Part shown: piece after piece, positions 1-9,461 of the stretch
How the letters are laid out: every line of letters begins with the position of its first letter
Position numbering within the stretch: the first letter of the stretch is position 1
Assembly: GCA_950295325.1 (NCBI GenBank)
Contig: OX485805.1
Span: forward strand, 54,770,758 to 54,834,757
DNA from: Polytrichum commune
Taxonomy: Eukaryota > Streptophyta > Polytrichopsida > Polytrichales > Polytrichaceae
Length of the DNA: 64,000 nucleotides
Reading direction: 5' to 3'
The notes under the pieces: model-generated
Told to the model about the DNA's origin: nothing
The model's database searches: none
The model's input: only the letters and a program-made list of their open reading frames with translations
Position numbers and translations under genes: made by a program

Positions 1-126
1 AGTGAAAGTAGTGTATTGGATTAGTTCATGAATTAGGAGCAAAGAAAAGAAAGGAAATAAACAAAAAAAAAAAAAAAAGTATTTGAAAAGAATCTTTGAT
101 TACCGGACTAGAGGGGTTGTGTAAGG

Positions 127-461
127 TGTCACGGTATGCGGCGTCGGCGGCCGCACCTTATCCGTTGGGCTTCATCCATTTAGAGTTGGATGGATGAACC
201 TTAGTTTTGGAAAGTGAGGCTCCTAAATGAGGAGCCTCCTCCTTGGCTTGGCATTCTTGCCAAGTCAAGTCTTGTGAGTTAGTGTGTGGAGAGAACTTGT
301 GTGAGGTGTTGATTGCATGATTTTGCAATAAATCTTGAGTTCTTCTTCCTCTACTTACACTCTTGGATTCTCCCTTGGTGGAGTGAGAGATAGCTTGACT
401 AATTATGTGCATTTGAAGAGAGATTTAGAGCTCTTATGAGTGTTCTACTCTCTTCCTTCTC
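127..461 (+). repeat. LTR-like direct repeat, left copy (335 bp)
   Basis: This segment starts TGTCACGGTATGCGG and recurs at 25894-26228 with two differences that I can see. Its position outside both ends of the coding part of the host element fits the first part of its LTR. At its right end the left copy continues into unrelated sequence, while the right copy runs into a 107 bp repeat. No target duplication was found. Confidence 0.6.
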
Positions 462-771
462 ACTTGGCAAGAATGCTTCATCTTTGATGTTTTCTTCTTC
501 ATTTTTGAGATGTAACGCGCAAGGGAGGGCGTGAAGACAAGGAGTGACAATGTTGTGAAGTTCCGGAGCGAGAACACCACGGATTTGTGAAGCAACATGA
601 AGAATGCTTGCTTGTGAAGGTCACTTGAAGGTGAATTGTGATGATAAGGTGTTGAATTCTCCACAGAATTTTATGTCAATTGATTGTCTGCAAGCTTGAA
701 TTCACAGCATTGAGTTGTGAGGAACTATTCTTGTTTGTATTTGAAAACATTTCATTCATTCAAAAACAAAA
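462..771. other. Leader or LTR remainder, no gene seen
   Basis: This is non-coding sequence between the left LTR-like repeat and the SINE-like block. The phrase ACTTGGCAAGAATGC occurs at its start and a partly similar phrase near 600. No convincing ORF or promoter is visible. Confidence 0.4.
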
Positions 772-1001
772 ATTAAAAAAAAAAAAAAAAAATTTAGAAG
801 AAGAAGCCAAGAGCCGGCTCCGGGAGCTGGAGCTCCTGGCCGGCCCCTGGCCGCCTCTGCTCTGTGTTCGTCGGTCGCTGCCAAGCCTCGCTGCCCGCCT
901 CGCTACCCGGCCGCCTGCCCCGTTACCCGTCCGAGACCGGGTTCGAACCGGGGACTTCGGCGATAACGGCTGAAGGTGCTAACCGCCTACGCCACCTCAC
1001 C
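772..1001 (-). repeat. tRNA-derived SINE-like element
   Basis: Read on the minus strand, the block begins GGTGAGG at 1001. It has an A-box-like TGGCGTAGGCGG just inside and a perfect B-box core GGTTCGAACCC at 939-949. It then passes through a GC-rich body and ends in an oligo-T run (A-run on the plus strand, about 776-793). A polymerase III promoter head with a simple-sequence tail is the layout of tRNA-derived SINEs. The anticodon arm is not tRNA-like enough for a working tRNA. No target duplication was identified, so the borders are approximate. Confidence 0.45.
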
Positions 1002-1019
1002 TTGGTGGTAGGCAAGGAG

Positions 1020-1310
1020 CAGGGAGACTTTTGGGCATAACCGTTTGAGGACCTGGCTGCCTCCCTGGCAGCCAGGTATCGGGGAGACTTTTGGGCATAA
1101 TCGTTGAGGACCTGGCAGCAGGTATCGAGGAGTTTTTTTGGGCACAAGGTTGAGGCCCTGGCTGCCTCCCTCGCAGCCAGGAGAGCAGGAAGATTTGTGA
1201 GCATTATCGGTTGAGGGGCTGCCTCCCTGGCAGCCAGGGGATCGGGTTGATTTTTGGGCATAAGGGGTCGAGGTTGCCTCCCCGATCGGGGAGCTTGTTG
1301 GGCATAATTG
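1020..1310. repeat. Degenerate tandem repeat of about 60 bp
   Basis: About five diverged units carry the phrases GACTTTTGGGCATAA and CTGGCTGCCTCCCTGGCAGC. The second phrase is itself a short inverted repeat. Units vary in length through internal deletions. The array lies upstream of the host element's gag and may be part of its LTR or leader. Confidence 0.6.
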
Positions 1311-1377
1311 ATTGGGACCCAGGTGCTTGCAAGTCCAACCGGTTACATTTTATTTTTGTTTTGTTTTTGTGTTTGTT

Positions 1378-1450
1378 TTAATTAATTAAGGCATTAATTA
1401 ATTAAAACCGGATTTTTTTATTTTAATTAATTAATTAATTACTTTAAATT
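1378..1450. repeat. ATTAATTA-rich low-complexity tract
   Basis: Repeated TTAATTAA/ATTAATTA words make an AT-rich stretch between the 60 bp array and the structured leader. No gene is visible. The rest of 1450-1790 is also non-coding. Confidence 0.6.
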
Positions 1451-1794
1451 TCCTTACAACTTCTAATCCTTTCTCTTCTCTCTAAGAGGTTAATTTCTTG
1501 GGCTCATTAATCAAGGATACAAGGAATAAACCTTAAGCTCTTATGAAGTATTAAACATACTTGGGATTTCTTTTAGGAGTTGTGTTGTACAAAATTTCCA
1601 AGAGGAGTGTCATTGGGAATTGGATGGCATGTGGAATTTTCGTTCGGCCTACAATAAATTGTTATTAGGGTCGAATTGTGTTTATCAACACATATTCCTG
1701 GCATTGTTGTGAGGAGAGATTCTTAGGTAGTGGTGGGAAAAATGAGAGATGTGCATTCTTTTTTCCTAAGCAACAAGGGCTCTTCGTTTTGACC

Positions 1795-1821
1795 ACCAAC
1801 CGCAGGCGGGTGCCGGTTGGT
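1795..1821 (+). promoter_or_regulatory. Leader hairpin 1
   Basis: ACCAACCG (1795-1802) pairs with CGGTTGGT (1814-1821) around an 11-nt GC-rich loop, a perfect 8-bp stem. It lies about 380 nt upstream of gag, in what would be the RNA leader of the host element. Function is not known; packaging or translation control is only inference. Confidence 0.4.
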
Positions 1822-1996
1822 CGCGGTCATTTTTATTTTTGTTTAAGTGTTGTTTTGGGGAAGAGGATCCAGTGTTGTTCTTGCATTGTTCCTTGTATTT
1901 TGTTGTGGTACCTTTCCCCTGTGGTGGGCTTGTTGTGTTGGAGTCTTCCAACATTGCCCCAATTTGTTTGTCCTAGATTGTGATAGGGTATTGTGG

Positions 1997-2028
1997 GGGT
2001 GAGGTCGGATTAATGACCGACGAGACCC
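1997..2028 (+). promoter_or_regulatory. Leader hairpin 2, two-helix stem
   Basis: The outer helix GGGT/ACCC (1997-2000, 2025-2028) and inner helix GTCGG/CCGAC (2004-2008, 2017-2021) are separated by GAG on both sides and capped by ATTAATGA. The same architecture recurs at 2063-2101 with different but again complementary bases. Confidence 0.5.
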
Positions 2029-2062
2029 TTGTGTGTGCACCAAGTGGGCGGTGCTTGTTTTC

Positions 2063-2101
2063 CTTATGGTGAGGCTGGGTTGATGACCAGCAGACCATAA
2101 G
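2063..2101 (+). promoter_or_regulatory. Leader hairpin 3, covarying copy of hairpin 2
   Basis: The outer helix CTTATGGT/ACCATAAG (2063-2070, 2094-2101) and inner helix GCTGG/CCAGC (2074-2078, 2087-2091) are capped by GTTGATGA. Relative to hairpin 2, the stems differ in sequence but keep pairing, while the loop stays similar. That is the signature of selected RNA structure. It lies 100 nt upstream of the gag start codon. Confidence 0.5.
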
Positions 2102-2169
2102 TTTGGTGGTGTTTGCAGGTGCAGGTTGTCTTTTACCCTGTACCTTTATACCACATTAGTTTAGATTGT

Positions 2170-2183
2170 TGGCTCCAGTGACC
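2170..2183 (+). promoter_or_regulatory. Possible primer binding site of the host element
   Basis: TGGCTCCAGTGACC begins with the TGG that pairs with a tRNA CCA end and lies just upstream of gag. The nearest LTR-like end (CA near 2155) is about 14 nt away, farther than usual, so this call is weak. Confidence 0.2.
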
Positions 2184-2200
2184 GAACCCATTGCGGGTTT

Positions 2201-3310
2201 ATGGTTACAACGAGGAGCCAACATTATCGTTCGCCGTCTCCAACATCATCACAAGGTCGATCCTCAGACCTTTTGGACAGTGAACCAGTGGTAGCACCCG
2301 ACGAGGCTTTTAAGCCTACTTCGGCGTGGGGGACTGCCACTCGGTCTTACGTCCATTGGGTGGGATCCTTCGACGAGATGGAGGAGGAGTCAAGAGGCGG
2401 CATTCGAGACCGATTTTCTGGTCGAGCAGGGACCATTTCCTTGCAAGATTGGAAAATCCGGTTCAGAACATGGATGAGGGAGAAACGTCAACGCAATACC
2501 AACTTCAACGATTGGTACGCGTTCGAGCTTCTACCACAACATTTAGAGCACGAAGCTCTCCAGACCTATGAGCAATGGACGGATGCTCATTGGATGGAGT
2601 TGCGCCAAGTGGAGCGGTACTGGGAGACTCGGGTTGAGTTGGTATCCGCATTGAAGGAAGGCGCAGCTTCCAGTATGATGGCCGTTCCTGAGGTTAAGAC
2701 GGAGGTACAGGAGGGAGTATACGAGGTGGATGTGGAGGAAGCTTTTCCTATCAATCCCACGGCTCAGGGCCAAGCTCCCGCAACGGCGAGTACCTCGAGC
2801 CCCATTCTTCCACTGTCACGTTATGCCCAGGCTACCCAGGCGGCATTAGCTTCTTTAGGAGCTCCGCCGGGTTTTGATCCTCTACAGGAATTCCAACTCC
2901 ATTTGGAGGAGGAATATGGAGGCTTCCGCCGCGATCAAATGCAGCGTATCCAGGACTTTCGACGGGAGAAAGATGACACACCTCGTACCATGTACACGAG
3001 GTTGGCGAGGTTTGCCAGAGAATCTGGAGGTGTTTTCGCCGAGAGCCAGTTGGTAAAGGTGTTTTTGTCAAAGCTTGACAAACGCCTCATTGACTTAGCT
3101 TTACCCAGGATCATCATGGATCATGGTGGCCGAGCGACACTTGCGGAAGCTTTCGCCATTGTTGAGCAGTGTGATCGTGCCTTGTGTCAGCACGACGCCA
3201 CTGACTTGGTGTCCATGCTAGTGGATTCTAGCAAATCCCGGAAGGTTCCGGTTGCGGCTGCGGGATTGGCGGAGGCAGATGTGGACAAGATCTTGCATTG
3301 TTGGTCTTGT
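2201..3310 (+). CDS. Gag, N-terminal part (host element ORF1, piece 1)
   Basis: This is the structural protein of the DNMT-carrying Ty3 element. The start is the ATG at 2201 (MVTTRSQHYRSPSP), a basic, Ser/Pro-rich N-terminus common in plant gypsy Gag. The segment LQDWKIRFRTWM and the later FRREKDDTPRTMYTRLARFA resemble the retrotransposon Gag capsid domain that assembles the virus-like particle. The frame is cut at 3310 by a solo LTR with CTTGT target duplication. It resumes at 4288 in the same frame, completing the zinc knuckle whose first two cysteines are just before the break (CWSC). The frame reads on into LTR sequence to 3559, but that extension is an artefact. ORF1 has no stop from here through the methyltransferase. 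Confidence 0.85.
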
Positions 3311-4282
3311 TGTCGCGCACCTCTCCATGAGGAGTGCCCGAAACACCATGGGCACAAGGGGGACCCCGGAGTGACACCCGGGACTTGTGGCGCCGTTGGT
3401 GAGAAGGCCCAAGTGATCCTAGTGTGGGTGAGGGCCCCGGGCGTTGGGAACGCCTCCCACCCACGGAGACTAGGAGGCAGAAGGGTTAGGCATGAGCTAT
3501 GCGTAGCTCATGGCGTGGTGATTCTAGAATGCTCAAGATCACCTCAATCGGAGGTGTGAGCTAGGAGTTATGGCCATTTGAGTGGGGCGCTGTCCCGGGA
3601 CAGCGCCCTGGTACAGCAGTGCCTGGGAGTGATTCCCGGGACTGCCAAGGTTCAAACAGGCATAACTTCCTCAAGACTTTCCCGAATGGGGCAAGTGAGG
3701 AGTCCATCGGCATCTACGTGAAGCGTAGATGAAGATAGAGTGGTCAAGTGTTAGCATCAGACATCATACAAGGAAGTTATGATGGTCTGAAGCTGCTGGG
3801 GGGTTCTAGGCCCAGCAGCTAAGGGAAAGTGTCCACTTGGCCCCAACTCTTGGTAGAGAGACAAGAGGTTGGTTGACGGCAGGGTAGGGGCCCCGCGTAG
3901 AGTCCTAGAGGCTTATATGGGTGAGGTAGTGTGGCCTCACCCACCCGAGGCCGAACGGCAAGGCCTCCATGGGCATTGGCCCATTGTGAGGCCATAGTTG
4001 CCTAGTATGGTTCAGGTTGTTGTAGTGTTGCTCCGGCAATGCGATGATCAACATGAGATTGGACTTCCATGGATGGAAGTCCACATCTAGGAATGGGTTA
4101 CCGATTAAGGGGTGAGTCCCGAAAGCAAAGTAGGAGGGTTGGTTCCCTCCTATGAACTATAAGGTCCGGGGTAGGAGGAGCTAACCATTGGCATGGCGGA
4201 ATGCGAATGATTAGCGCTCGTAACCTTTGCTAGAATTGAAAATTGGCAAGATTGTCAAGGGGGGCTAGCAAGGGTTGCGACA
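3311..4282 (+). mobile_element. Solo LTR, plus orientation (family L)
   Basis: This 972 bp solo LTR starts TGTCGC and ends GCGACA. It is flanked by the 5-bp target duplication CTTGT (3306-3310 and 4283-4287). It matches the LTRs of E1 and E2 along its length with scattered differences. It interrupts the first zinc knuckle of the host Gag. A solo LTR with intact duplication implies full-length insertion followed by LTR-LTR recombination. Confidence 0.95.
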
Positions 4283-4628
4283 CTTGTGGACAGGCGGGCC
4301 ATGCTAAGAAGGATTGTCCTTCGAAGCATAGGCAAGCCCAGACCGTCACTACTCCGAAGCGGAAACCATTTGTTCCCGCTAAGGGCTCGACGAAGGGGAC
4401 GGGTAATCAGTTATCCAAACAGTTGAAGTGTTCTCATTGTGGGCGGAACAATCACGCGGTGGAGAATTGCTTCGCTCTCCATCCTGAGAAACGTCCTTCT
4501 TCTGACCGGGAGAAGACGTTGGAGGCGAAGATTGGAGCCTTGGAGGAGAGGTTCAAAAGCTTGGCGTCATCCGGCCAAATTTTGGCCTCACCGTCTTCCT
4601 CCGCAGCTCAGGCTAGTTCTTCCACTCC
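4283..4628 (+). CDS. Gag zinc-knuckle region (host element ORF1, piece 2)
   Basis: This is the nucleocapsid part of Gag, which binds the element RNA. The first knuckle is completed here (GQAGHAKKDC after the upstream CWSC), giving C-x2-C-x4-H-x4-C. A second full knuckle follows: CSHCGRNNHAVENC. Downstream is a short heptad-like stretch (EKTLEAKIGALEERFKSL) that could form a coiled coil, then an Ala/Ser-rich linker. The frame is interrupted at 4628 by E1 (duplication ACTCC) and resumes at 11686 in phase. Two successive knuckles are typical of many plant Ty3 Gag proteins. Confidence 0.85.
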
Positions 4629-5603
4629 TGTCGCGCACCTCTCCATAAGGAGTGCCCGAAACACCATGGGCACAAGGGGGACCCCGGAGTGACACCCGGG
4701 ACTTGTGGCGCCATTGGTGAGAGGGCCCAAGTGATCCTAGTGTGGGTGAGGGCCCCGGGCGTTGGGAACGCCTCCCACCCACTGAGACTAGGAAGCATGA
4801 GGGTAAGGCCATGAGCTATGCGTAGCTCATAGCGTGGTGATTCTAGAATGCTCAAGAACACCTCAATCGGAGGTGTGAGCTAGGAGTTATGGCCATTTGA
4901 GTGGGGCGCTGTCCCGGGACAGCGCCCTGGTGCAGCAGTGCCTGGGAGTGACTCCCGGGACTGCCAAGGTTCAAAGAGGCATAACGTCCTCATAACTTGC
5001 CCAAATGGGGCAAGTGAGGAGTCCATCGGCATCTACGTGAAACGTAGATGAAGATGGAGTGGTTGGTTGTTATGATCAGACATCATACAAGGAAGTTATG
5101 ATGGTCTGAAGCTGCTGGGGGGTTCTAGGCCCAGCAGCTAAAGGAAAATGTCCACTTGGCCCCAACTCTTGGTAGAGAGACAAGAGGTTGGTTGACGGTG
5201 GGGTAGGGGCCCCGCGTGAAGTCCTAGAGGCTTATAGGGGTGAGGTGGTGTGGCCTCACCCACCCGAGGCCGAACGGCAAGGCCTCCATGGGCTTTGGCC
5301 TATTGTGAGGCCATAGTTGCCTAGTATGGTTCGGGTTGTTGTAGTGTTGCTCCGGCAACGCGATGATCAACATAGGATTGGACTTCCATGGATGGAAGTC
5401 CACATTGGGGAAATGGGTTACCGATTAAGGGGTGAGTCCCGAAAGCAAAGTAGGAGGGTTGGTTCCCTCCTATGAACTATTGGTCCGGGGTTAGAGGAGC
5501 TAACCATTAGCATGGCGGTATGCGAAGGGTTAGCCACTCGTAACCTTTGCTAGAATTGAAAATTGGCAAGATGGTCAAGGGGGGGCTAGCAAGGGTTGCG
5601 ACA
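4629..5603 (+). repeat. E1 5' LTR
   Basis: 975 bp, TGTCGC to GCGACA. It contains a perfect 24-bp palindrome with arm GGGCGCTGTCCC (4903-4926) and several smaller hairpins (for example arm GACTTCCAT near 5381). Family-diagnostic variants are CCATAAGG near the start and GCCATTGG at the hairpin region. Confidence 0.93.
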
Positions 5604-5605
5604 CT

Positions 5606-5623
5606 TGGTATCAGAGCAGGGTT
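5606..5623 (+). promoter_or_regulatory. E1 primer binding site
   Basis: TGGTATCAGAGCAGGGTT lies 2 nt after the 5' LTR. TGGTATCAGAGC is the standard plant site complementary to the 3' end of initiator-methionine tRNA. Confidence 0.9.
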
Positions 5624-6225
5624 CCAATATTTGAGCTAGCACTTTGAGGTAGACATGGGTATCAAAAATGCGGGTTATGATGGTGAGCCCGGGGTTTCCA
5701 AAAGGTGTGAGGCTCAAATTGGAACAAGGGTCATGTGCAAATGAATTTTGACCATACCATTGATTCTAATGACAATGGTGGGCATGAGGGTGGATTTGGT
5801 AAGGAAAATGGAGGAGTGCTTTGAAAAGGGCTCCCGCAAACCTCAAAAAACATTTGGGGCCTAGAATACCGAAAGCACCCAAAACCTTGGAGGGCATTAA
5901 TGTTGGATTGAAATTCCAATTCGAAATGCTTGGAAGGCATTGATGTTGGAATGAATTTGGTGCTAATGAGGCACCCGGGGCCTCTTAAGGCCTATGTGTG
6001 CTATTCAAACGCACAAATGAAGGATACACCTAAAACGGACGAACTTTCTAAGAAATGCATCCTTTTAGGTGGGGTTTTAAAAGCGGGTGGTGGATGCCTT
6101 GTTTAAGTCCCCAAGGCTTCTTGAGGACATGGTGGGGACCATCAAGTTTGCAAGAGCATTGAAGCCGATGGTCCCAAAGAGAAGTTTGGCGGCGCATCAC
6201 CACAAGCGGCTTTAGCAAAAGTAGG
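5624..6225 (+). pseudogene. E1 gag-region relic
   Basis: Only short open stretches remain and no Gag motif is recognisable. The position after the primer site and the presence of a matching segment in E2 (from about 16419) suggest former gag. I cannot support any protein function. Confidence 0.3.
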
Positions 6226-6600
6226 TCCCAAAGAAATGAGTGCAAATTGTTTGGTCCATTTTACTTAGGCAAAACATGTTGGTGCCGCGGACGGAATGTT
6301 GAAAGGTGGCTTTATGCTTCCAAAGCAAATCATACTTGTGCCGCGGACGGAATGTTGGGAGGTGGGTTTGTCCTACCAAGGCAATTCATGTTCGTGCCGC
6401 AGACGGAGTGTGGGAAGGTGGCTTTGTGCTACCAAGGCAAAACATGTTTGTTTTGCGGACAAACTATTAGAAATTGGTTTTGTGGCACCAAACCAATTTG
6501 TCCCGCGCACGAAATGTTTGAAGTTGGCTTTGCGGACCAAGCCAAGCCAAGTTGCGGAGGACCAAATGTAAGACGATGGCATTGTGGCCAAGGCTAGTAG
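6226..6600 (+). repeat. E1 tandem array of about 56 bp units
   Basis: About six units share the phrase GTGCCGCGGACGGAATGTT, with clear starts at 6282, 6338 and 6394. The period is about 56 bp, so successive units fall in different frames. Translations are rich in Cys and Gly (for example GKTCLFCGQ). A homologous array lies at about 17020-17395 in E2. Confidence 0.7.
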
Positions 6601-6723
6601 CCTTAAGCCGAGGCCAAGTCTTTTGTACCTTGAGGCTCAAATGAATGGGAGGCTTGTCTCATGGGTTGACAAAGAGTTAAGGCATTCTTTCATGACGCCG
6701 AAAGCTCACAAGGGAGTTGGGGT

Positions 6724-7430
6724 TTGCCGATTGGTAGAGTGGTGAAGCCCACCAAGGTGCGGTTTGGAAAGGGCGAACCGCATGAGACAAAGGAGGCCGC
6801 GATGCATGTAACTTTTCAATGTGGGACATTGGAATTTTGTCAAAATTTCACACCATGGGAAATAGATGAAATGCATGTCATTGTGATGGCCGCCTTCTTT
6901 GAAACTCACATGATAGATGTGAGGTGCAAGCCGGTGTGCTTGCAGTGCATTATGATGTGTCATAATGGCAAAGAATTGAAGTTCAAATTGACAAGAACTC
7001 CTATGGTAGGAGGACCCGAGTTGAATTTGGTCTTAATAGACCAAATGAAAAATAGAAAACATAATGGTCATGGTTCAATTGGAGCAACTCCAATGAACGT
7101 ATGGGGAGGCTAGGAAAGATGGGCCTCCCCCAAACTACATTGGTGGGATGTTGGTGAAATACAAGGATGTATTCACCAATGTGTTGCCCAAAAAGTTACC
7201 GCCAAGGAGTGAAAAAGAACTTTGCTTAACGAGAGATTGAGTTCTTGAGGTATGTGGTGACAAAGGAAGTTGGTGGACGAACATGAAGAATGTGAAGGCA
7301 ATCCAAAAGGAGAATTGGCCCTTCATTCAAAAAAGGCTTAGGTCATTTGTTGGCCTAGCCAACTACTACCACCACTTCATTCGAGAGTTTTTGAAGGTTG
7401 CTAGGACCTTATTCACCTTATTGAGGGAAA
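6724..7430 (+). pseudogene. E1 protease/RT-region relic
   Basis: An open stretch at 6724-7113 has no recognisable active site. At 7337-7400 a frame gives RSFVGLANYYHHFIREF, matching the conserved end of gypsy reverse transcriptase before RNase H. Most of the reverse transcriptase itself, including the YxDD box, is missing. Confidence 0.5.
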
Positions 7431-7431
7431 T

Positions 7432-8110
7432 GGCTATCCCAAGAGTGGGATGAGCCTTGTCGCCAAGCCTTTGGGGAGCTCAAGAGCAAGTTCTCTTCAC
7501 AAGATGTGATTAAGTTTCCGGGTTTTCATAAGCATTTTGAAGTGCACATGGAGGCGAAGGATTTTACCATTGGTGGATGTTGATCCAAGATGGATGACCA
7601 TTGCTTGTGGGAGCATTAAGCTCCATGGTTGTCGAACCTTGTCCGGCTTGTCCAAGGAATGGTTATCCCAAGAGTGGGATGAGCGTTGCCACAAAGTCTT
7701 TAAGGAGCTTAAGACGAAGTTCTCTTCGCCGCCCGTGCTCAAGTTTGCGAAATTTGACAAACCTTTTGAGGTGCATACGGGGGCGAGTGACTTTGCCATT
7801 GGCGGATGGTTAACGTAAGATGGATGGCCATTGCATATGAGAGCGTTAAGCTTGATGGTTATCCGACCTTATCCGACTTGTGGAAGAAATGAGTATCCCA
7901 AGAGTGGGATGAGCCTTGCCACAAAGTCTTTGGGGAGCTTGAGAGCAAGTGTTCTTAGACGCCCGTGCTCAAGTTCGCGGAGCTTGACAAACCTTTTGAG
8001 GTGCATACGGGGGTGAGCGACTTTGCCAATGGTGGATTATGTGTAATTAGATGGCCATTGCATATGGGAGCATGAAGCTCGATGGTTGTCAAAGAAGACA
8101 ACCAACTCAA
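7432..8110 (+). repeat. E1 triplicated RNase H-start segment
   Basis: Three tandem units begin TATCCCAAGAGTGGGATGA at about 7434, 7663 and 7893, a period of about 229 bp. Each encodes a version of the start of the gypsy RNase H domain (FKELKTKFSSPPVLKFAKFD, then the FEVHTGASDFAIGG part). Units are diverged and carry stops. The same triplication is in E2 (18227-18860), so it predates both insertions. Confidence 0.75.
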
Positions 8111-8504
8111 GATAAAGAATTTCTTTGCCGTAGTGCATTGCTTGAAGATGTGGCGACACTATTTGGGGTTGCACAAAGCAAAGGTCTACATGGACAATGT
8201 GTCCTAAAAGAATTTTGACATTCAAGCGTAAGGGAGCGCCAAGTCATTGCGGTGACATGATAGTTTGGCGCTTATGAAGGTGGATTTGATCCACAAACCG
8301 GACCGTGGAAATGTGGTGCCGGATGCGCGAAGTAGACCGGAAAAATTCCAAGCAATGAGAACCATCCAAACCTTGTGGCTAATGTGTGCCGGCGAAGGAA
8401 ACTTGTGATGCAAGATACGGGAGGGGTAAATTAACTACCCCAAAGCACAAAAGCTTTTAGGTGAGCTTCGCAAGAGCAAGGTGCTCAAATAGGTTAAGTT
8501 GGTG

Positions 8505-9461
8505 GACGGATTGTTCAAGTGCAAGCAAAGTTGGGTGTATGTGCCACAAGGCAAGTTGAGGCTATCGGTTTTGAAGGAGGAATTTGATAGTCCTATTGCC
8601 GGCCTTAGAGGAGAAAGAAAAAAACGCCATAGAATGGAGGTACCATTGGCGGTGCATAAAGGAAGATATAGCCTACTTTGTGAAGGCTTGAATCAAAGTG
8701 CCAAGTGAACCGAGCCTCTTACCAAAAGCAAGGCGGTCTCTTGCAACCGTTGCCTATCCCGTCGGCGCCATGGCATAGTATGTGCATGGACTTGATCACA
8801 AGTTTGCCGGAGTCACATGGATATGATGCCATCTTGTTGATGGTTGAGCGGTTTGCCAAGTTGGCACACATGGTGCTGATTGTGGAAACCGCCACCGCGT
8901 TGGAGACCGCATAGCCTTTTCTCAAAGGATGGTTGAGGCACCACGGGTTGCCAAGAGTGATTGTGTGGGATCAAGATCCAAAAGTTCACAAGTGCATTTT
9001 CAATGCATTTCTCTAAGGAGGTCGGAATGAAACTAAGGTTTAGCACGGCCTTGCATTCCCAAATGAATGGGAAAGCGGAGCATGTGAATGGAGTCTTGGA
9101 GCAATACTTGAGGAACTTGGTGGGGGCGGACCAAGGAGATTGGGCGGACTATGTGGGTCGAGCGGAGTGTAATTGCAATGTAGCCACGCACTTGGCTACC
9201 AAGGGGTGGTCTTTGGTGGTGGCTTATGGAGTGGATGCGCTCCAACCTATTAACCTAGCTCTCGAGGGGGCACATTCAACACTAGAGTTCAACCAAGATG
9301 GTGAGGATTTGGCCAAGGATGGTGAACAAGTCTTGGAGATGACCAAGTTGTTGGTGGAGAAAGCCCGAAGGTGCTACGGAGTGCAAGTCAATGCCGGAAG
9401 ACGCGAAGTGGAGTATGAGGTGGGCCAAAAGGTGTTGTTGAATGTGAACAACTTCACTTAG
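8505..9461 (+). pseudogene. E1 integrase relic
   Basis: Gypsy integrase core remnants are visible in order. There is MCMDLITSLPESHGYDAI with the first catalytic Asp, a damaged IVWDQDP around the second Asp, and an Asn-rich GKAEHVNGVLEQYLRNL around the catalytic Glu. The zinc-binding region has lost a cysteine to a TGA at 8689-8691, and a TAG at 8912-8914 cuts the core. E2 has both stops at homologous places. A one-base frame change near 8980 is specific to E1. No functional integrase can be made. Confidence 0.8.

Noticed and set aside
927-1001. Functional tRNA gene on the minus strand
   Set aside because: A and B boxes are present, but acceptor ends do not pair and the anticodon arm does not fold properly. 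SINE-like or fragment is a better description.
3218-3464. Antisense ORF (ALPSCFLVSVGGRR-type) repeated in every family L LTR
   Set aside because: It recurs only because the LTR recurs. It has no known domain and its frame ends differ with each flank.
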